Positions 54,598-63,907 are shown, counted from the stretch's first letter. The stretch: DNA of 63,907 bases from Ferrovibrio sp. (GCF_002796975.1 NZ_PEKV01000002.1:1-63907), one strand, 5' to 3'. Notes: generated by a model from the sequence alone, not told the origin. Numbers and translations: made by a program.

Positions 54598-56970
54598 ATG
54601 ACAAACCAGGGCATCGGCCAACCAGTCCGTCGCAAGGAAGATTTCCGCTTCATTACGGGTCAGGGCCATTACACCGACGATATCAACCGCCCCGGCCAGC
54701 TGTACGCCTACTTCCTCCGCTCACCGCACGCTTTCGCGAAAATCAAATCGATCAGTACCGACGCTGCCCGCAAGATGCCGGGCGTGGTCGCGATCTATAC
54801 CGGCAAGGATGTTGCCGCTGATAAAGTCGGCGGCCTGATCTGCGGCTGGACCGTCAAGGACAAGAAGGGCGAGCCGCACAAGGCACCACGCCACGACATC
54901 ATCGCCATCGACCATGTGCGCCATGTCGGCGACCAGGTGGCAGTGGTGATCGGGCGCAGCCTGGGCGAAGCCCGCGATGCCGCCGAGGCCATTGAGGTCG
55001 ATTACGACGTGCTGACGCCGGTGGTCGATGTGGTCAACGCGCTGAAACCCGGCGCACCAGAAGTGCATGCCGATGCTCCTGGCAATCTCTGCTACGACTG
55101 GGACTTCGGCGACAAGGCTGCCACCGAGGCCGCCTTCGCCAAGGCCGCACATGTCACCAAAATCGATCTGGTGAACAACCGGTTGTCGCCGAATCCGATG
55201 GAGCCGCGCAGCGCCATCGGCGAATACGAACCCGGCACCGACAACACCACGGTCTACACCACTTCGCAGAATCCGCATGTCATCCGGCTGATCCTCTGCG
55301 CCTTCGTGTTCGGCCTGCCCGAACACAAGGTGCGCGTGATCGCGCCCGACGTGGGCGGCGGTTTCGGCTCCAAGATTTTCAACTATGCCGAAGAGACAGT
55401 CTGCGTTTGGGCTGCACGCAAGCTGAAAAAGCCGGTCAAGTGGACATCCGACCGCACCGAGGCTTTCCTGACCGACGCGCATGGCCGCGACCATGTCACC
55501 CATGCCGAACTGGCCATGGACAAGGATGGCAAGTTCCTCGGCTTCCGTGTCGACACCAAGGCAAATATGGGCGCGTATCTGTCTACCTTCGCATCTGCCG
55601 TGCCGACCTATCTCTATGCGCTGCTGCTCGCAGGCCAGTACACCACGCCGGCGATCTATGCCGAGGTGAAGGCGGTGTTCACCAACACCACGCCTGTCGA
55701 TGCCTATCGCGGCGCCGGCCGTCCGGAAGCGACCTATGTGGTGGAGCGCATCGTCGAAGCGGCGGCGCGCGAACTGAAGATGGATCCGGCGGAACTGCGC
55801 CGGCGCAACTTCGTGCCGGACAACGCCTTCCCGTACCAGACGCCGGTCGCCTGCGTATATGACAGCGGCCAGTATGCCAAGGCACTGGATGAAGCGTTGA
55901 AGATGGCCGATTACAACGGCTTCAAGCAGCGCAAGGCGGAGGCTGCCAAGAAGGGCAAACTGCGTGGCATCGGGCTCTGCGCCTATATCGAAGCCTGTGG
56001 CATCGCACCGTCGGCGGTGGTCGGCTCACTGGGCGCAGGTGTTGGCCTGTGGGAGTCGGCACAAATCCGCTTCAACGCGACGGGCAGCGTGTTCGTTCAT
56101 ACAGGTTCGCACAGCCATGGCCAGGGCCATGAAACCACGTTCGCGCAGATCGTGTCGGACCGCCTCGGCGTGCCGCTCGAAAGCGTCGAGGTGGTGCATG
56201 GTGACACGGCCTTGGTGCCGATGGGTATGGGCACCTATGGCTCGCGCTCGTTGGCCGTCGGCGGTTCCGCCATCATGCGCGCAGCCGATAAGATCATCGA
56301 CAAGGGCAAGAAGATCGCCGCGCATCTGATGGAAGCGTCGGTCGACGATGTTGCCTATGACAAGGGTGTCTTCTCGGTGAAAGGCACCGACAAGCAGGTG
56401 CCGATGGCGCAGATCGCCTTCACGGCCTATGTGCCGCACAACTACCCGGCCGATCTCGAACCGGGCCTGGAGGCGAGCGCCTTCTACGATCCGGCCAACT
56501 TCACCTTCCCGGCCGGCGTGCATGTGGCCGAAGTGGAGATCGACAGCGCCACAGGCGTCACCCGCGTCGCAAACTGGGTGGCGGTGGACGATTTCGGCAA
56601 AGTGATCAACCCGATGATTGTCGAAGGTCAGGTGCACGGCGGTATCGCCCAGGGTATCGGCCAGGCGCTGCTGGAAGGCGTGGTCTACGACCCCAAGAGC
56701 GGCCAGCTGCTCACGGCGTCGTTCAATGACTACTGCATGCCGCGCGCCGACGATCTGCCGTCCTACAAGGTCGGCATGATCGAGACGCCCTGCCCGCACA
56801 ATCCGCTGGGCGTAAAGGGTTGCGGTGAAGCCGGCGCGATTGCCGCCCCGGCCGCGCTGATGAATGCCATCACCGATGCGCTCGGCACCGAGAAGATCAA
56901 CATGCCGGCGACGCCGCAGAATGTCTGGAACGTGATCCAGAGCCAGAATCTCGCCGCGGCCGCCGAATAA
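54598..56970 (+). CDS. coxL: Molybdenum hydroxylase large subunit, form II CoxL type
   Basis: 790 residues carrying the molybdopterin cytosine dinucleotide cofactor. The active-site loop is AYRGAGR at 369-375; true CO dehydrogenases (form I) have AYxCSFR with the Cu-binding Cys. The catalytic Glu lies in [11 protein letters not shown] near residue 742. [13 protein letters not shown] [11 protein letters not shown] (251-261) and GHETTFAQI are also present. So this is a form II enzyme; the natural substrate is unknown, CO oxidation being disputed for this class. Confidence 0.95.
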   Translation: MTNQGIGQPVRRKEDFRFITGQGHYTDDINRPGQLYAYFLRSPHAFAKIKSISTDAARKMPGVVAIYTGKDVAADKVGGLICGWTVKDKKGEPHKAPRHDIIAIDHVRHVGDQVAVVIGRSLGEARDAAEAIEVDYDVLTPVVDVVNALKPGAPEVHADAPGNLCYDWDFGDKAATEAAFAKAAHVTKIDLVNNRLSPNPMEPRSAIGEYEPGTDNTTVYTTSQNPHVIRLILCAFVFGLPEHKVRVIAPDVGGGFGSKIFNYAEETVCVWAARKLKKPVKWTSDRTEAFLTDAHGRDHVTHAELAMDKDGKFLGFRVDTKANMGAYLSTFASAVPTYLYALLLAGQYTTPAIYAEVKAVFTNTTPVDAYRGAGRPEATYVVERIVEAAARELKMDPAELRRRNFVPDNAFPYQTPVACVYDSGQYAKALDEALKMADYNGFKQRKAEAAKKGKLRGIGLCAYIEACGIAPSAVVGSLGAGVGLWESAQIRFNATGSVFVHTGSHSHGQGHETTFAQIVSDRLGVPLESVEVVHGDTALVPMGMGTYGSRSLAVGGSAIMRAADKIIDKGKKIAAHLMEASVDDVAYDKGVFSVKGTDKQVPMAQIAFTAYVPHNYPADLEPGLEASAFYDPANFTFPAGVHVAEVEIDSATGVTRVANWVAVDDFGKVINPMIVEGQVHGGIAQGIGQALLEGVVYDPKSGQLLTASFNDYCMPRADDLPSYKVGMIETPCPHNPLGVKGCGEAGAIAAPAALMNAITDALGTEKINMPATPQNVWNVIQSQNLAAAAE

Positions 56971-56989
56971 GAGATCAGGAGAAGCCACC

Positions 56990-57787
56990 ATGTATGCGTT
57001 CAACTATCACCGTCCGAAATCGCTGGCCGATGCCGCCAAGCTGCTCGGCGATGCCAGCGACGGCAAGTTCATCGCCGGCGGCCAGACCCTGCTGCCGACC
57101 CTGAAGAACCGCCTTGCTTCACCCTCCGACCTCGTGGATCTCACCGGCATTGCTGAACTGAGCGGCATCAGCGTTTCGGGCGGCATCGTCAGCATCGGAG
57201 CGATCACCAAGCATGGCGCCGTCGCCACCTCGGCCGACATCAGGAAAGCCATACCGGCGCTGGCCAATCTCGCCGGCCTGATCGGCGATCCCGCCGTGCG
57301 CAACATGGGCACGATGGGCGGCTCGGTCGCCAACAACGACCCGGCGGCAGACTATCCTTCCGCCGTGCTCGGACTGAATGCCACGATGCATACCACCAAG
57401 CGCAAGATCGCCGCCGACAGCTTCTTCACCGGCCTGTTCGAGACCGCGCTGGAAGAGAGCGAGATCATCACCAGGATCGAGTTCCCGGTGCCAAAGCGCG
57501 CCGGCTATGAGAAGTTCCGCAACCCCGCTTCGCGCTATGCCATGGTCGGTGTCTTTGTGGCTGAGACCGCCGATGGCGTGCGCGTCGCCGTCACCGGCGC
57601 CGGCCCCTGCGTGTTCCGCCACAAGGAAATGGAAGCGGCGCTGTCGAAATCCTTCAGCCCCGATGCGCTGAAGGGCATCAGGACCGATCCGGCCAGGATG
57701 AACAACGACATCCATGGCAGCGGCGAATACCGCGCGCATCTGGTTGGCGTCGTCGCCAAGCGCGCGGTGCAGAACGCGCTCGGCTGA
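56990..57787 (+). CDS. coxM: Molybdenum hydroxylase FAD-binding subunit (CoxM-like)
   Basis: 265 residues. FAD-binding PCMH fold: the N-terminal YHRPKSLADAAKLL, IAGGQTLLPTLKNRL (31-45), NMGTMGGSVANNDPAADYP and the C-terminal CO_deh_flav_C domain with YAMVGVFVA. Order here, S-L-M, is that of form II operons (form I is M-S-L). Terminator follows. Confidence 0.95.
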   Translation: MYAFNYHRPKSLADAAKLLGDASDGKFIAGGQTLLPTLKNRLASPSDLVDLTGIAELSGISVSGGIVSIGAITKHGAVATSADIRKAIPALANLAGLIGDPAVRNMGTMGGSVANNDPAADYPSAVLGLNATMHTTKRKIAADSFFTGLFETALEESEIITRIEFPVPKRAGYEKFRNPASRYAMVGVFVAETADGVRVAVTGAGPCVFRHKEMEAALSKSFSPDALKGIRTDPARMNNDIHGSGEYRAHLVGVVAKRAVQNALG

Positions 57788-57806
57788 GATCATAGCTTTC
57801 CCATCG

Positions 57807-57840
57807 ACGGCGCGCCTGAGTACAATGGCGCGCCGTTTTT
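57807..57840 (+). terminator. Intrinsic terminator of the cox cluster
   Basis: ACGGCGCGCC and GGCGCGCCGT form a perfect 10-bp stem around ten bases, followed by TTTTT, just after coxM. Confidence 0.9.
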
Positions 57841-57863
57841 GATTCGTACTGTCTGGACAGGTC

Positions 57864-58916
57864 ATGACCGAACGCTTTGCCGCCACCGATCTTGTCACCT
57901 TCGCCATCGACCTGCTGCGGAAGGGCGGGCTGGATGTCGAAAAGGCGCGCGCCACTGCCGCGATCCTGGTCGAAGGCGACCTGATGGGCCACAGCACGCA
58001 TGGCCTGCAGCTGCTCGGACCATATCTCGCCGAACTGGAAGCCGGGCGTATGGGCAAGGATGGCGAGCCGACGATCATCGCCGAGCGGCCCGCCGTGCTG
58101 ACCTGGAACGGCCATTACCTGCCCGGCCCCTGGCTGGTGCTGAAAGCCATCGAAAACGCGATCACACGCGCCAAGACCTATGGCACCGGCACGGTGGTGA
58201 TCAACCATTCGCACCATATCGCCTGCCTCGCAGCCTATCCGCTGCGCGTGATTGAGCGCGGCATGGCGCTGCTGATCGCCAGCTCCGATCCGCATAGCGG
58301 CTCGGTAGCACCGTTCGGCGCCATCGTCGGCCGCTACACGCCCAACCCCATCGCCGGCGGCTGGCCGACCAAAACTACACCGGTGATCTTCGACATCAGC
58401 GCCTCGACCACCACCAACGGTATGGTGGCACGCCTCAATCGTACCGGTGGCAAGCTCGGTGGACCCTGGCTGGTCGACAACAAGGGCAATGCCACCGACG
58501 ATCCCGCCAGTTTCACGACGACGCCGCCCGGCGCAGTGCTGCCACTCGGCGGCATGGATCTCGGCCACAAGGGTTTCGCGCTCGGCCTGCTGGTCGAGAT
58601 GCTGACCTCCGGCCTGGCCGGGTCGGGCCGCGCCGACGGCTCCAAGCAATGGGGCGCGCGCGTCTTCGTGCAGGTGATCGATCCAGCGGCCTTTGGCGGT
58701 GCCGAGGCATTCACCAAAGAGACCGAGTGGCTCGCGGACGCCTGCCGCACGGCGCCGGTCAAACCCGGCAATCCGCCGGTGCGCATGCCGGGCGAGCGTG
58801 GGCTCAAGTTACGCGCTCAGCAGCAGGCCGAAGGCCTGGCGCTGCATCCAGAGATCATGCCGAGCCTGCGCCCTTGGGCCGACCAGCTCGGCGTGGCAGC
58901 GCCCGAAGCCCTGTAG
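57864..58916 (+). CDS. Malate/L-lactate dehydrogenase (Ldh/YlbC) family oxidoreductase
   Basis: 350 residues. EGDLMGHSTHGLQLLGPYLAEL, KTYGTGTVVINHSHHIACLAAYPLRV, FGAIVGRYTPNPIAGGWPT and PLGGMDLGHKGFALGLLVEMLTSGL belong to the Ldh2 (NAD(P)-dependent 2-hydroxyacid/ketoacid) family, unrelated to classical MDH. Substrate unknown. Starts 24 bases after the cox terminator and converges with the nitrile hydratase genes, from which it is two bases apart. Confidence 0.92.
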   Translation: MTERFAATDLVTFAIDLLRKGGLDVEKARATAAILVEGDLMGHSTHGLQLLGPYLAELEAGRMGKDGEPTIIAERPAVLTWNGHYLPGPWLVLKAIENAITRAKTYGTGTVVINHSHHIACLAAYPLRVIERGMALLIASSDPHSGSVAPFGAIVGRYTPNPIAGGWPTKTTPVIFDISASTTTNGMVARLNRTGGKLGGPWLVDNKGNATDDPASFTTTPPGAVLPLGGMDLGHKGFALGLLVEMLTSGLAGSGRADGSKQWGARVFVQVIDPAAFGGAEAFTKETEWLADACRTAPVKPGNPPVRMPGERGLKLRAQQQAEGLALHPEIMPSLRPWADQLGVAAPEAL

Positions 58917-58918
58917 GT

Positions 58919-59269
58919 TTATGGAAGTGTGATCGGCTGGCCGTGCGGCGTGGCACGTGCGGCGCGATCCCAGGCCGCGGCCTTGTCCTGCAAGGCCGCC
59001 GACGTCGCGGCCCCCTTCTCCACTGCCAGACGCTCCAGCGCGCGCAGCCAGTGGTGATAATAGGTTGCACCGGTATCGGGATCGCCGGCCGCCTGCGCGG
59101 CCCTGATCTCAGCGGTCAGTGCCGCTGCCCATTCGGTCCAGGTGAACAGGCCCTTCTGATGCAGGCTCACCGCCATGGCGAAGGCCTGCGCTTCCCAGGG
59201 CGCGCGAAATACCGGTGCAGCGGTATCGTCGCAGGGCAACTCAGGCAGGATATCCTTCAGGCTGCTCAC
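58919..59269 (-). CDS. Nitrile hydratase accessory protein (activator)
   Basis: 116 residues, matching the small NHase beta-like accessory proteins: FRAPWEAQAFAMAVSLHQKGLFTW, EWAAALTAEI, YYHHWLRALERLAVEKG. Such proteins deliver cobalt and promote self-subunit swapping in Co-type enzymes. Overlaps the beta subunit stop by four bases. Confidence 0.88.
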   Translation of the reverse strand: MSSLKDILPELPCDDTAAPVFRAPWEAQAFAMAVSLHQKGLFTWTEWAAALTAEIRAAQAAGDPDTGATYYHHWLRALERLAVEKGAATSAALQDKAAAWDRAARATPHGQPITLP

Positions 59270-59928
59270 GCGGGATCCAGATAGCTGTCCCAGGCGTCGA
59301 CCGACACCGACAGCGTCGGATCGGCCTCAGGCCCCCAGAGTTCGCGCCCCTCGAAGCGCACGGTATAGAGCCATTGCGGCTGCTCGCCTTGCCCCTTGGC
59401 ATTGCTGTCAGGGAAGACATGCACGCCATGCAGCAGTTCGACAGTACCGACATGGCCGCGCACATAGCGCGGCAGGCGGGTATGACCGGTCGGATGGATG
59501 TTCTTCGCCCGCACCCGGTCACCGGCCTTGAAACGCGCTGGCTGATCGCTCTCGCGTTCGGTCGGTCCGCCCTTGGCCAGCACGGTCGGCACATTCTCGA
59601 CCTTCAGGATGCGCGGCAACGGCTTTGGCGGCGCCAGCACGCGGCCGGCTTCGATCTCTTCGGCGGAGATCATGCCGCGGTCGATCATCAGCTTCTCGAT
59701 GCCGGCGAGCCAGATCTGGTAATAGGTCTTGGCGTAGTATTGCGGCGGCGGCAGGCTTTCACGTGCCGAACGCGACATATCGATATTCCACTGCCCGGTC
59801 GCACCCACCGCGAGCGTCATTGCCAGCACGCGCTTTTCCCATTCGGCATGGAATTTCGGCTCATGCTCGCCTTCATGGCGCACCGGGCCGAAGCCCATCA
59901 TGCCGCCCATATCGGCGCCGCCGTTCAC
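59266..59928 (-). CDS. nthB: Nitrile hydratase subunit beta
   Basis: 220 residues. [21 protein letters not shown] and [17 protein letters not shown] at the N-terminus, [18 protein letters not shown] and the SH3-like end [41 protein letters not shown] identify the family. Conserved Arg residues that help stabilise the metal site are present. Overlaps alpha and accessory genes by four bases each. Confidence 0.95.
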   Translation of the reverse strand: MNGGADMGGMMGFGPVRHEGEHEPKFHAEWEKRVLAMTLAVGATGQWNIDMSRSARESLPPPQYYAKTYYQIWLAGIEKLMIDRGMISAEEIEAGRVLAPPKPLPRILKVENVPTVLAKGGPTERESDQPARFKAGDRVRAKNIHPTGHTRLPRYVRGHVGTVELLHGVHVFPDSNAKGQGEQPQWLYTVRFEGRELWGPEADPTLSVSVDAWDSYLDPA

Positions 59929-60575
59929 GACGGCACCTTCGCCAGCCCGGTGCCAATCATGCTGTCGCGCGTCACCAGGGTCGCCAGCTTTTCCTCGCTC
60001 CAGCCCTCAGTCCCCTTCGGCCGTTCCGGCAGCACGAGGTAGCGCACCTCGGCGGTCGAGTCCCAGACCTTGATCTGCTTGCCTTCAGGCAGCGTGACAC
60101 CGAAATCCTGCAGCACGCCGCGCGGATCCATCACCACGCGCGAGCGATACGGCGCCGACTTGTACCAGACCGGCGGCAGGCCCAGCACCGGCCACGGATA
60201 GCAGGAGCACAGCGTGCAGACGACCATGTTATGGGTCGCCGGCGTGTTCTCGACTGCCACCATATGCTCGCCCTGCCGGCCGACATAGCCGAGCGACTGG
60301 ATCGCAGTCGAGGCATCTTTCAGCAACCAGTCGCGATAGGCCGGATCGCTCCAGGCCTTGGCGACGACATGAGCGCCATTATGCGGCCCCACCTTGGTTT
60401 CGTAGGTTTCGATCAGCAGGTCGAGCGCGGCCGGATCGACATAGCCCTTCTCGACCAGCACACTTTCCAGTGCGCGGACACGCAGCTCGACATCGCTCAG
60501 GACGGTGCCGTGAGCATGATCGTGGTGATGCCCGTGAGCATGATCGTGGTGATGATGGTCGTGATCCTGTGCCAT
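59925..60575 (-). CDS. nthA: Nitrile hydratase subunit alpha, cobalt type, with His-rich N-terminus
   Basis: 216 residues. The metal claw is [11 protein letters not shown] with Cys120, Cys123 and Cys125; the Thr after the first Cys is the Co-type mark (iron enzymes have Ser). It hydrates nitriles to amides. The N-terminal 23 residues contain 12 His, which is unusual and could hold cobalt. The HYRS-like [16 protein letters not shown] section is normal. 12 bases after the kinase gene stop, same strand. Confidence 0.96.
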   Translation of the reverse strand: MAQDHDHHHHDHAHGHHHDHAHGTVLSDVELRVRALESVLVEKGYVDPAALDLLIETYETKVGPHNGAHVVAKAWSDPAYRDWLLKDASTAIQSLGYVGRQGEHMVAVENTPATHNMVVCTLCSCYPWPVLGLPPVWYKSAPYRSRVVMDPRGVLQDFGVTLPEGKQIKVWDSTAEVRYLVLPERPKGTEGWSEEKLATLVTRDSMIGTGLAKVPS

Positions 60576-60587
60576 GACCCGATCCTA

Positions 60588-61949
60588 TCAAGCCTTGGCC
60601 GGCAGTGCCAAGACCGCACGTAAGCCGGGATTGTTGGCATCCAATTGCAGGCCGCCGCCATGCAGCCGGGCCACGGCCTCGACCAGGCTGAGCCCCAGCC
60701 CGACGCCCTCAGCGTGGCGGCTGGCATCGCCGCGGTAGAAGCGCTGGACGACTCTGGCCCGCTCACCCTCGGGGATGCCCGGGCCGGTATCGGCCACACT
60801 GAGCAGGATCCAGCCATCGCCGCCGGCCTCACCCCGCAATTGGATGCTGCCGCCGGACGGCGTGTATTTCACCGCATTGTCGAGCAGGTTGCCGATCGCC
60901 TGCGCCAGCAGTTGCCGGTCGCCATTTATGCTGAGACCGGCATCGGCATGGCATACCAGGCTGAGGCCCTTGGCCTCCGCCGACGGTCCGTATAGCTCGG
61001 CTGCGTCTTCCACCAGCGCCGGGACGTCGACCTGCGCGAAACCGGCCCGACGCAGGCCGGTATCCAGTTCGGCCAGCCGCAGCAACGCATTGAACACACC
61101 GATCAGCCGGTCGATATCGGCGATGGCGGCCGCGATGCCGTCGAGTGAAGTTCCGGTTCCCGCGGGCTGACGCAGCAGGCCTTCCAATCGCGCCCGCGTT
61201 TCGGCCAGTGGCGTGCGCAGATCATGCGCAATGGCATTCGAGACGTTGCGCACGCCCTCGATCAATTGCTGGATTTGGTCCAGCATCCGGTTGATCGTGG
61301 CGACCAGCTGGTCGAATTCATCATCGGTTCCGCGCAAGGGCACGCGGCGGGCCAGATCGCCCTGCACGATGGCCAGCGCCGTGCGATTGATCCCCTCGAT
61401 GCGATGCTGCACTGCGCGGCGGATCAGCCAGGCGCCGAAGAAGGCGATGGCCAGCGCCGCCAGCCCGGCCCAGGCCAGGCCGCGCAGGAACAGATTGCGC
61501 ATCTCCACGCGGTCCTGCACGTCGCGGCCGACCAGCAACTGGAAATTACCCGGCAGCGCCACGTGCAGCAGCCGGACGACATGCAGCCGGTCGCGATGCA
61601 CCAGTTCAACCTCGTACCAGCCGGGTTGCGGCCCGACCTTCAACGGCCAGGCATCGACATTGCCGCCGAGCGGTCGCAGGCGAGGATCTGTCAATAGATA
61701 AATGGCGCGGTTATCGGCATCCGCGGCGATACGCTCGTTCATCGTCTGCACGGCGCCTGCCAGGCCGAAATCACCCAGGCGATCACCAATCGCGCGCGTA
61801 TCAGCCGCGATCACCGCATCAGTCTCGCGATCCAGATAGCCAGTGGTATTCCACCAGAGCAGCGCAGCCAGCAGTATCGCGGCCACCATGAACAGGCCGG
61901 CAAACACCAGCGCCAGCCGCGAGGCCGTGGAGCGGAGAAATCTAGGCAT
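60588..61949 (-). CDS. Sensor histidine kinase of the envelope two-component system
   Basis: 453 residues. Two membrane helices (about 11-35 and 155-178) flank a periplasmic domain; then HAMP (RRAVQHRIEGINRTALAIV), HisKA (NAIAHDLRTPLAETRARLEG with the phospho-acceptor His) and HATPase (IGNLLDNAVKYTPSGG, VADTGPGIP, GVGLGLSLVEAV). The ATG at 61949 overlaps the regulator stop by eight bases. Linked to HtrA, it may sense envelope stress, though the sensor domain has no recognised family. Confidence 0.92.
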   Translation of the reverse strand: MPRFLRSTASRLALVFAGLFMVAAILLAALLWWNTTGYLDRETDAVIAADTRAIGDRLGDFGLAGAVQTMNERIAADADNRAIYLLTDPRLRPLGGNVDAWPLKVGPQPGWYEVELVHRDRLHVVRLLHVALPGNFQLLVGRDVQDRVEMRNLFLRGLAWAGLAALAIAFFGAWLIRRAVQHRIEGINRTALAIVQGDLARRVPLRGTDDEFDQLVATINRMLDQIQQLIEGVRNVSNAIAHDLRTPLAETRARLEGLLRQPAGTGTSLDGIAAAIADIDRLIGVFNALLRLAELDTGLRRAGFAQVDVPALVEDAAELYGPSAEAKGLSLVCHADAGLSINGDRQLLAQAIGNLLDNAVKYTPSGGSIQLRGEAGGDGWILLSVADTGPGIPEGERARVVQRFYRGDASRHAEGVGLGLSLVEAVARLHGGGLQLDANNPGLRAVLALPAKA

Positions 61950-62619
61950 CGCCAAGCCGGTAGCCGGCGCCACGTACGGTATGCAGCAGCGGCCGGTCGA
62001 AACCGGCATCGATCTTCTGGCGCAGATTGCTGATATGCACATCGATCACATTGGTCTGCGGATCGAAATGATAATCCCAGACATTCTCCAGCAGCATGGT
62101 GCGCGTCACCACCTGACCGCCATGCCGCATCAGATACTCAAGCAGCTTGTATTCACGCGGCTTGAGCGTAATGGCCTTGCCGTCGCGCATGGCTTTACGG
62201 CTGAGGATATCGAGCGTCAGATCGCCAACCTTCAACGTCGTGTCCTGGCTGGCAGACTGGCCGCGTCTGGTCAGGGCGGTCAGCCGAGCTTCCAATTCAC
62301 CGAAAGCGAAAGGTTTGGTCAGATAATCGTCGCCGCCGGCCTTGAGCCCACGAATGCGTTCATCGACATCGCCGAGCGCGCTGAGGATCATGATCGGCGT
62401 GGTATTGCCGGTACGGCGCAGCGCCTCGATGATGCCGAGCCCGTCCACGCCGCCCGGCAGCATGCGATCCAGGATCAGCGCGTCGTAGCTTTCGCTGCTG
62501 GCCATGAACAGGCCATCGCGTCCGTTATCGGCATGGTCGACAGTATGGCCCGCTTCGGCGAGCCCCTTGCGGACGAACTGCGCGACCTGCTGGTTGTCTT
62601 CGACGAGGAGGATCTTCAT
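61942..62619 (-). CDS. OmpR-family response regulator
   Basis: 226 residues. Receiver: MKILLVEDNQQVAQFVRKGL, phospho-acceptor Asp in LILDRMLPGGVDG (about 51), and Lys in GGDDYLTKPF. Winged-helix DNA-binding domain: LKPREYKLLEYLMRHGGQVV, MLLENVWDYHFDPQTNVIDV and LHTVRGAGYRL. The start at 62619 is the conserved MKILLVEDN; the frame stays open upstream. 52 bases downstream of the htrA-type gene. Confidence 0.95.
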   Translation of the reverse strand: MKILLVEDNQQVAQFVRKGLAEAGHTVDHADNGRDGLFMASSESYDALILDRMLPGGVDGLGIIEALRRTGNTTPIMILSALGDVDERIRGLKAGGDDYLTKPFAFGELEARLTALTRRGQSASQDTTLKVGDLTLDILSRKAMRDGKAITLKPREYKLLEYLMRHGGQVVTRTMLLENVWDYHFDPQTNVIDVHISNLRQKIDAGFDRPLLHTVRGAGYRLGDA

Positions 62620-62671
62620 GGATCGCTGGAAGATCAGCCAGAGCGGTGGTACCGCCCTGGCCAATGTTGGA

Positions 62672-63907
62672 TCAGACGAGGTGCAGAGCGAGATAATAGG
62701 TCGTGCCATTGCGCATGACCAGCAGCGTAATGGCTTCCTTTTTCGCATGCTGCGCCGACTTGATGGCATCGACCGCCTGCCCCGGATTGGCGACCGATTT
62801 GCCAGCCACGCCAACGATCACGTCGCCGGGCTGCACGCCACTTTCCTCGGCTTTACTGTCGGATGCCACCTCGGCCACCACGGCGCCTTTCGCACCGGCC
62901 TCCAGGCCGAAGCGATTGCGTAGTTCGGGCGTCAGCGGCGCCAGGCTGAGCCCCACCTTGCCTTCCTCGCCCGCGGCATCATTCAGCGCCGCGGTCTGGT
63001 CGGTCGGCTGGCTGCCGATGGTCACCGTCAGATTGCGCTCGTGCCCATCGCGCCAGATGCCGAACTTGGCGCTGTCGCCAGACTTCAGCCCAGCCACCTG
63101 GGTGGCGAGATCGCGTGGATCGTGGATTGCCTGGCCGTTTATCGCCACCACGACGTCGCCCTGCTTCAGGCCGGCCTTGGCTGCCGGACCGTCGGCCATC
63201 ACTTCGTTCACCAGCACGCCGTCCGCAGACTTGCGGCCGACCGCCTTGGCAAGACTGTCGGTCATCGGCTGCATGCTCACGCCGAGCCACCCGCGCTCGA
63301 CTTTGCCGGCATCCCGGAGCTGAGCGGCGATCCTCTCCGCAAGATTGGATGGCACGCCGAAGCCGATACCGACGCTGCCCCCGCTCGGCGAATAGATCGC
63401 CGTCGAAATACCGATCACCCGGCCGGTCGCATCGAAGATAGGCCCACCGGAATTGCCCGGATTGATCGGCGCGTCGATCTGCAGGAAGTTGTCGTAAGGG
63501 CCGCTGTTCAGATTGCGACCGCGTGCCGACAGGATACCGGCCGAAACGCTGCCGCCGAGGCCGAAGGGATTGCCGACTGCGATCACCCAGTCGCCGATCC
63601 GCGCTTTGTCGGAGTCACCGAAGGCCACATAGGGCAGCGGCGTCTTGCTCTCGATTTTCAGCAGCGCCACATCGGTCTTCGGATCGCGGCCCTTCACCAC
63701 GGCAGGATGTTCACTGCCGTCCTCCAGCGTCACCACGATCTTGGCCGCATCTTCCACCACATGATTGTTGGTGACGATATAGCCCGAGGCATCGATGATG
63801 AAACCCGAGCCCAGCGCATGCTGCGGACCGCGCTTGCGTTGCCCCTGCTCCATGAACTGGCGGAAGAAGTCCTCCAGTGAGTCGGGCTGCATCTGCTGCT
63901 GGCGCTG
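62672..63907 (-). CDS. degP: Periplasmic serine protease DegP/HtrA, 5' end outside window
   Basis: At least 411 residues; the 5' end lies past the right edge (reading frame open at 63907, codons for QRQQQ before the Met at 63892). Catalytic triad: His in VTNNHVVEDA, Asp in KTDVALLKI, Ser in NPGNSGGPIFDATG. Two PDZ domains follow, one with GWLGVSMQPMTDSLAKAVG and KQGDVVVAINGQ, another with VQPGDVIVGVAGKSVANP. It degrades and refolds misfolded periplasmic proteins. Confidence 0.96.
   Translation of the reverse strand, partial: QRQQQMQPDSLEDFFRQFMEQGQRKRGPQHALGSGFIIDASGYIVTNNHVVEDAAKIVVTLEDGSEHPAVVKGRDPKTDVALLKIESKTPLPYVAFGDSDKARIGDWVIAVGNPFGLGGSVSAGILSARGRNLNSGPYDNFLQIDAPINPGNSGGPIFDATGRVIGISTAIYSPSGGSVGIGFGVPSNLAERIAAQLRDAGKVERGWLGVSMQPMTDSLAKAVGRKSADGVLVNEVMADGPAAKAGLKQGDVVVAINGQAIHDPRDLATQVAGLKSGDSAKFGIWRDGHERNLTVTIGSQPTDQTAALNDAAGEEGKVGLSLAPLTPELRNRFGLEAGAKGAVVAEVASDSKAEESGVQPGDVIVGVAGKSVANPGQAVDAIKSAQHAKKEAITLLVMRNGTTYYLALHLV

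Noticed and set aside
56026..57003. 325-codon open frame opposite coxL
   Set aside because: Antisense shadow; coxL is intact with its active-site loop.

Overview
The window is high-GC chromosomal DNA with dense gene packing, many ATGA stop/start overlaps and no insertion sequence, prophage, integrase or CRISPR array that I can see. The gene content points to a free-living, flagellated alphaproteobacterium, probably Rhodospirillales-like. Supporting this are an NDUFS4-type Complex I accessory subunit, the order nrdR-ribD-ribE-ribB-ribH-nusB-thiL, a Bpt-type leucyltransferase, TakP-like TRAP binding proteins, a K+-independent H+-pyrophosphatase and a Mg-type HemB. The genus is not determinable from sequence reading alone.

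Layout. 1-1.3 kb: divergent cobT (partial) and cobS, late cobalamin synthesis. 1.3-12.5 kb, minus strand: hppA, then a long housekeeping run transcribed rpiB-glyA-nrdR-ribD-ribE-ribB-ribH-nusB-thiL-fliL-like-MFS. 12.6-18.2 kb, minus: a branched-chain amino acid ABC operon (small protein-livH-M-G-F-small membrane protein-livK). 18.3-19.1 kb: ridA-type gene behind an AT palindrome, and a small exported or membrane protein. 19.1-22.3 kb, minus: valine-degradation operon (isobutyryl-CoA dehydrogenase, 3-hydroxyisobutyryl-CoA hydrolase, 3-hydroxyisobutyrate dehydrogenase). 22.4-26.9 kb: hybrid-like membrane histidine kinase without receiver, an orphan HigA-like regulator abutting hemB, and a second hydroxyacid dehydrogenase. 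27.1-33.8 kb, plus: FlaG-like protein, penicillin acylase family hydrolase, motA-motB, RDD membrane protein, bpt. 33.9-36.4 kb: two tandem TakP-like binding proteins, each with its own terminator and no membrane subunits nearby. 36.5-40 kb: an island of four poorly characterised genes including an internally duplicated pentapeptide-repeat protein. 40-46 kb: SDR, a TRAP transporter (dctQM and dctP), a mandelate-racemase-type enzyme and a GntR/FCD regulator, with shared CTTGTAT half-sites that suggest one regulon. 46-48.4 kb, minus: tRNA-Arg(TCT), NDUFS4 homologue, tRNA-Pro(TGG), DUF192 protein and a frameshifted acuC-type deacetylase. 48.4-51 kb, plus: TPP riboswitch and thiZ-thiX-thiY thiamine-precursor transporter. 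51-53.2 kb: PAS protein, double cold-shock-domain protein with a Gly/Arg-rich linker, Panacea/DUF4065-like protein. 53.3-57.8 kb: coxG-coxS-coxL-coxM of a form II CO-dehydrogenase-like molybdenum hydroxylase. 57.9-60.6 kb: Ldh-type oxidoreductase and a Co-type nitrile hydratase (alpha, beta, accessory). 60.6-63.9 kb, minus: DegP/HtrA (partial), OmpR-family regulator and sensor kinase, placed directly upstream of the nitrile hydratase genes.

The most notable points are the acuC frameshift, the GntR half-site set, the degenerate GTP cyclohydrolase domain on RibB, the tandem orphan TakP proteins, the uncharacterised 36.5-40 kb island, the RNA-binding-type double cold-shock protein, the HigA-hemB junction and the histidine-rich Co-type nitrile hydratase behind a two-component system. 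I found no feature I can defend as a wholly new system; the 36.5-40 kb island is the best candidate. No gene-free stretch exceeds 300 bases.
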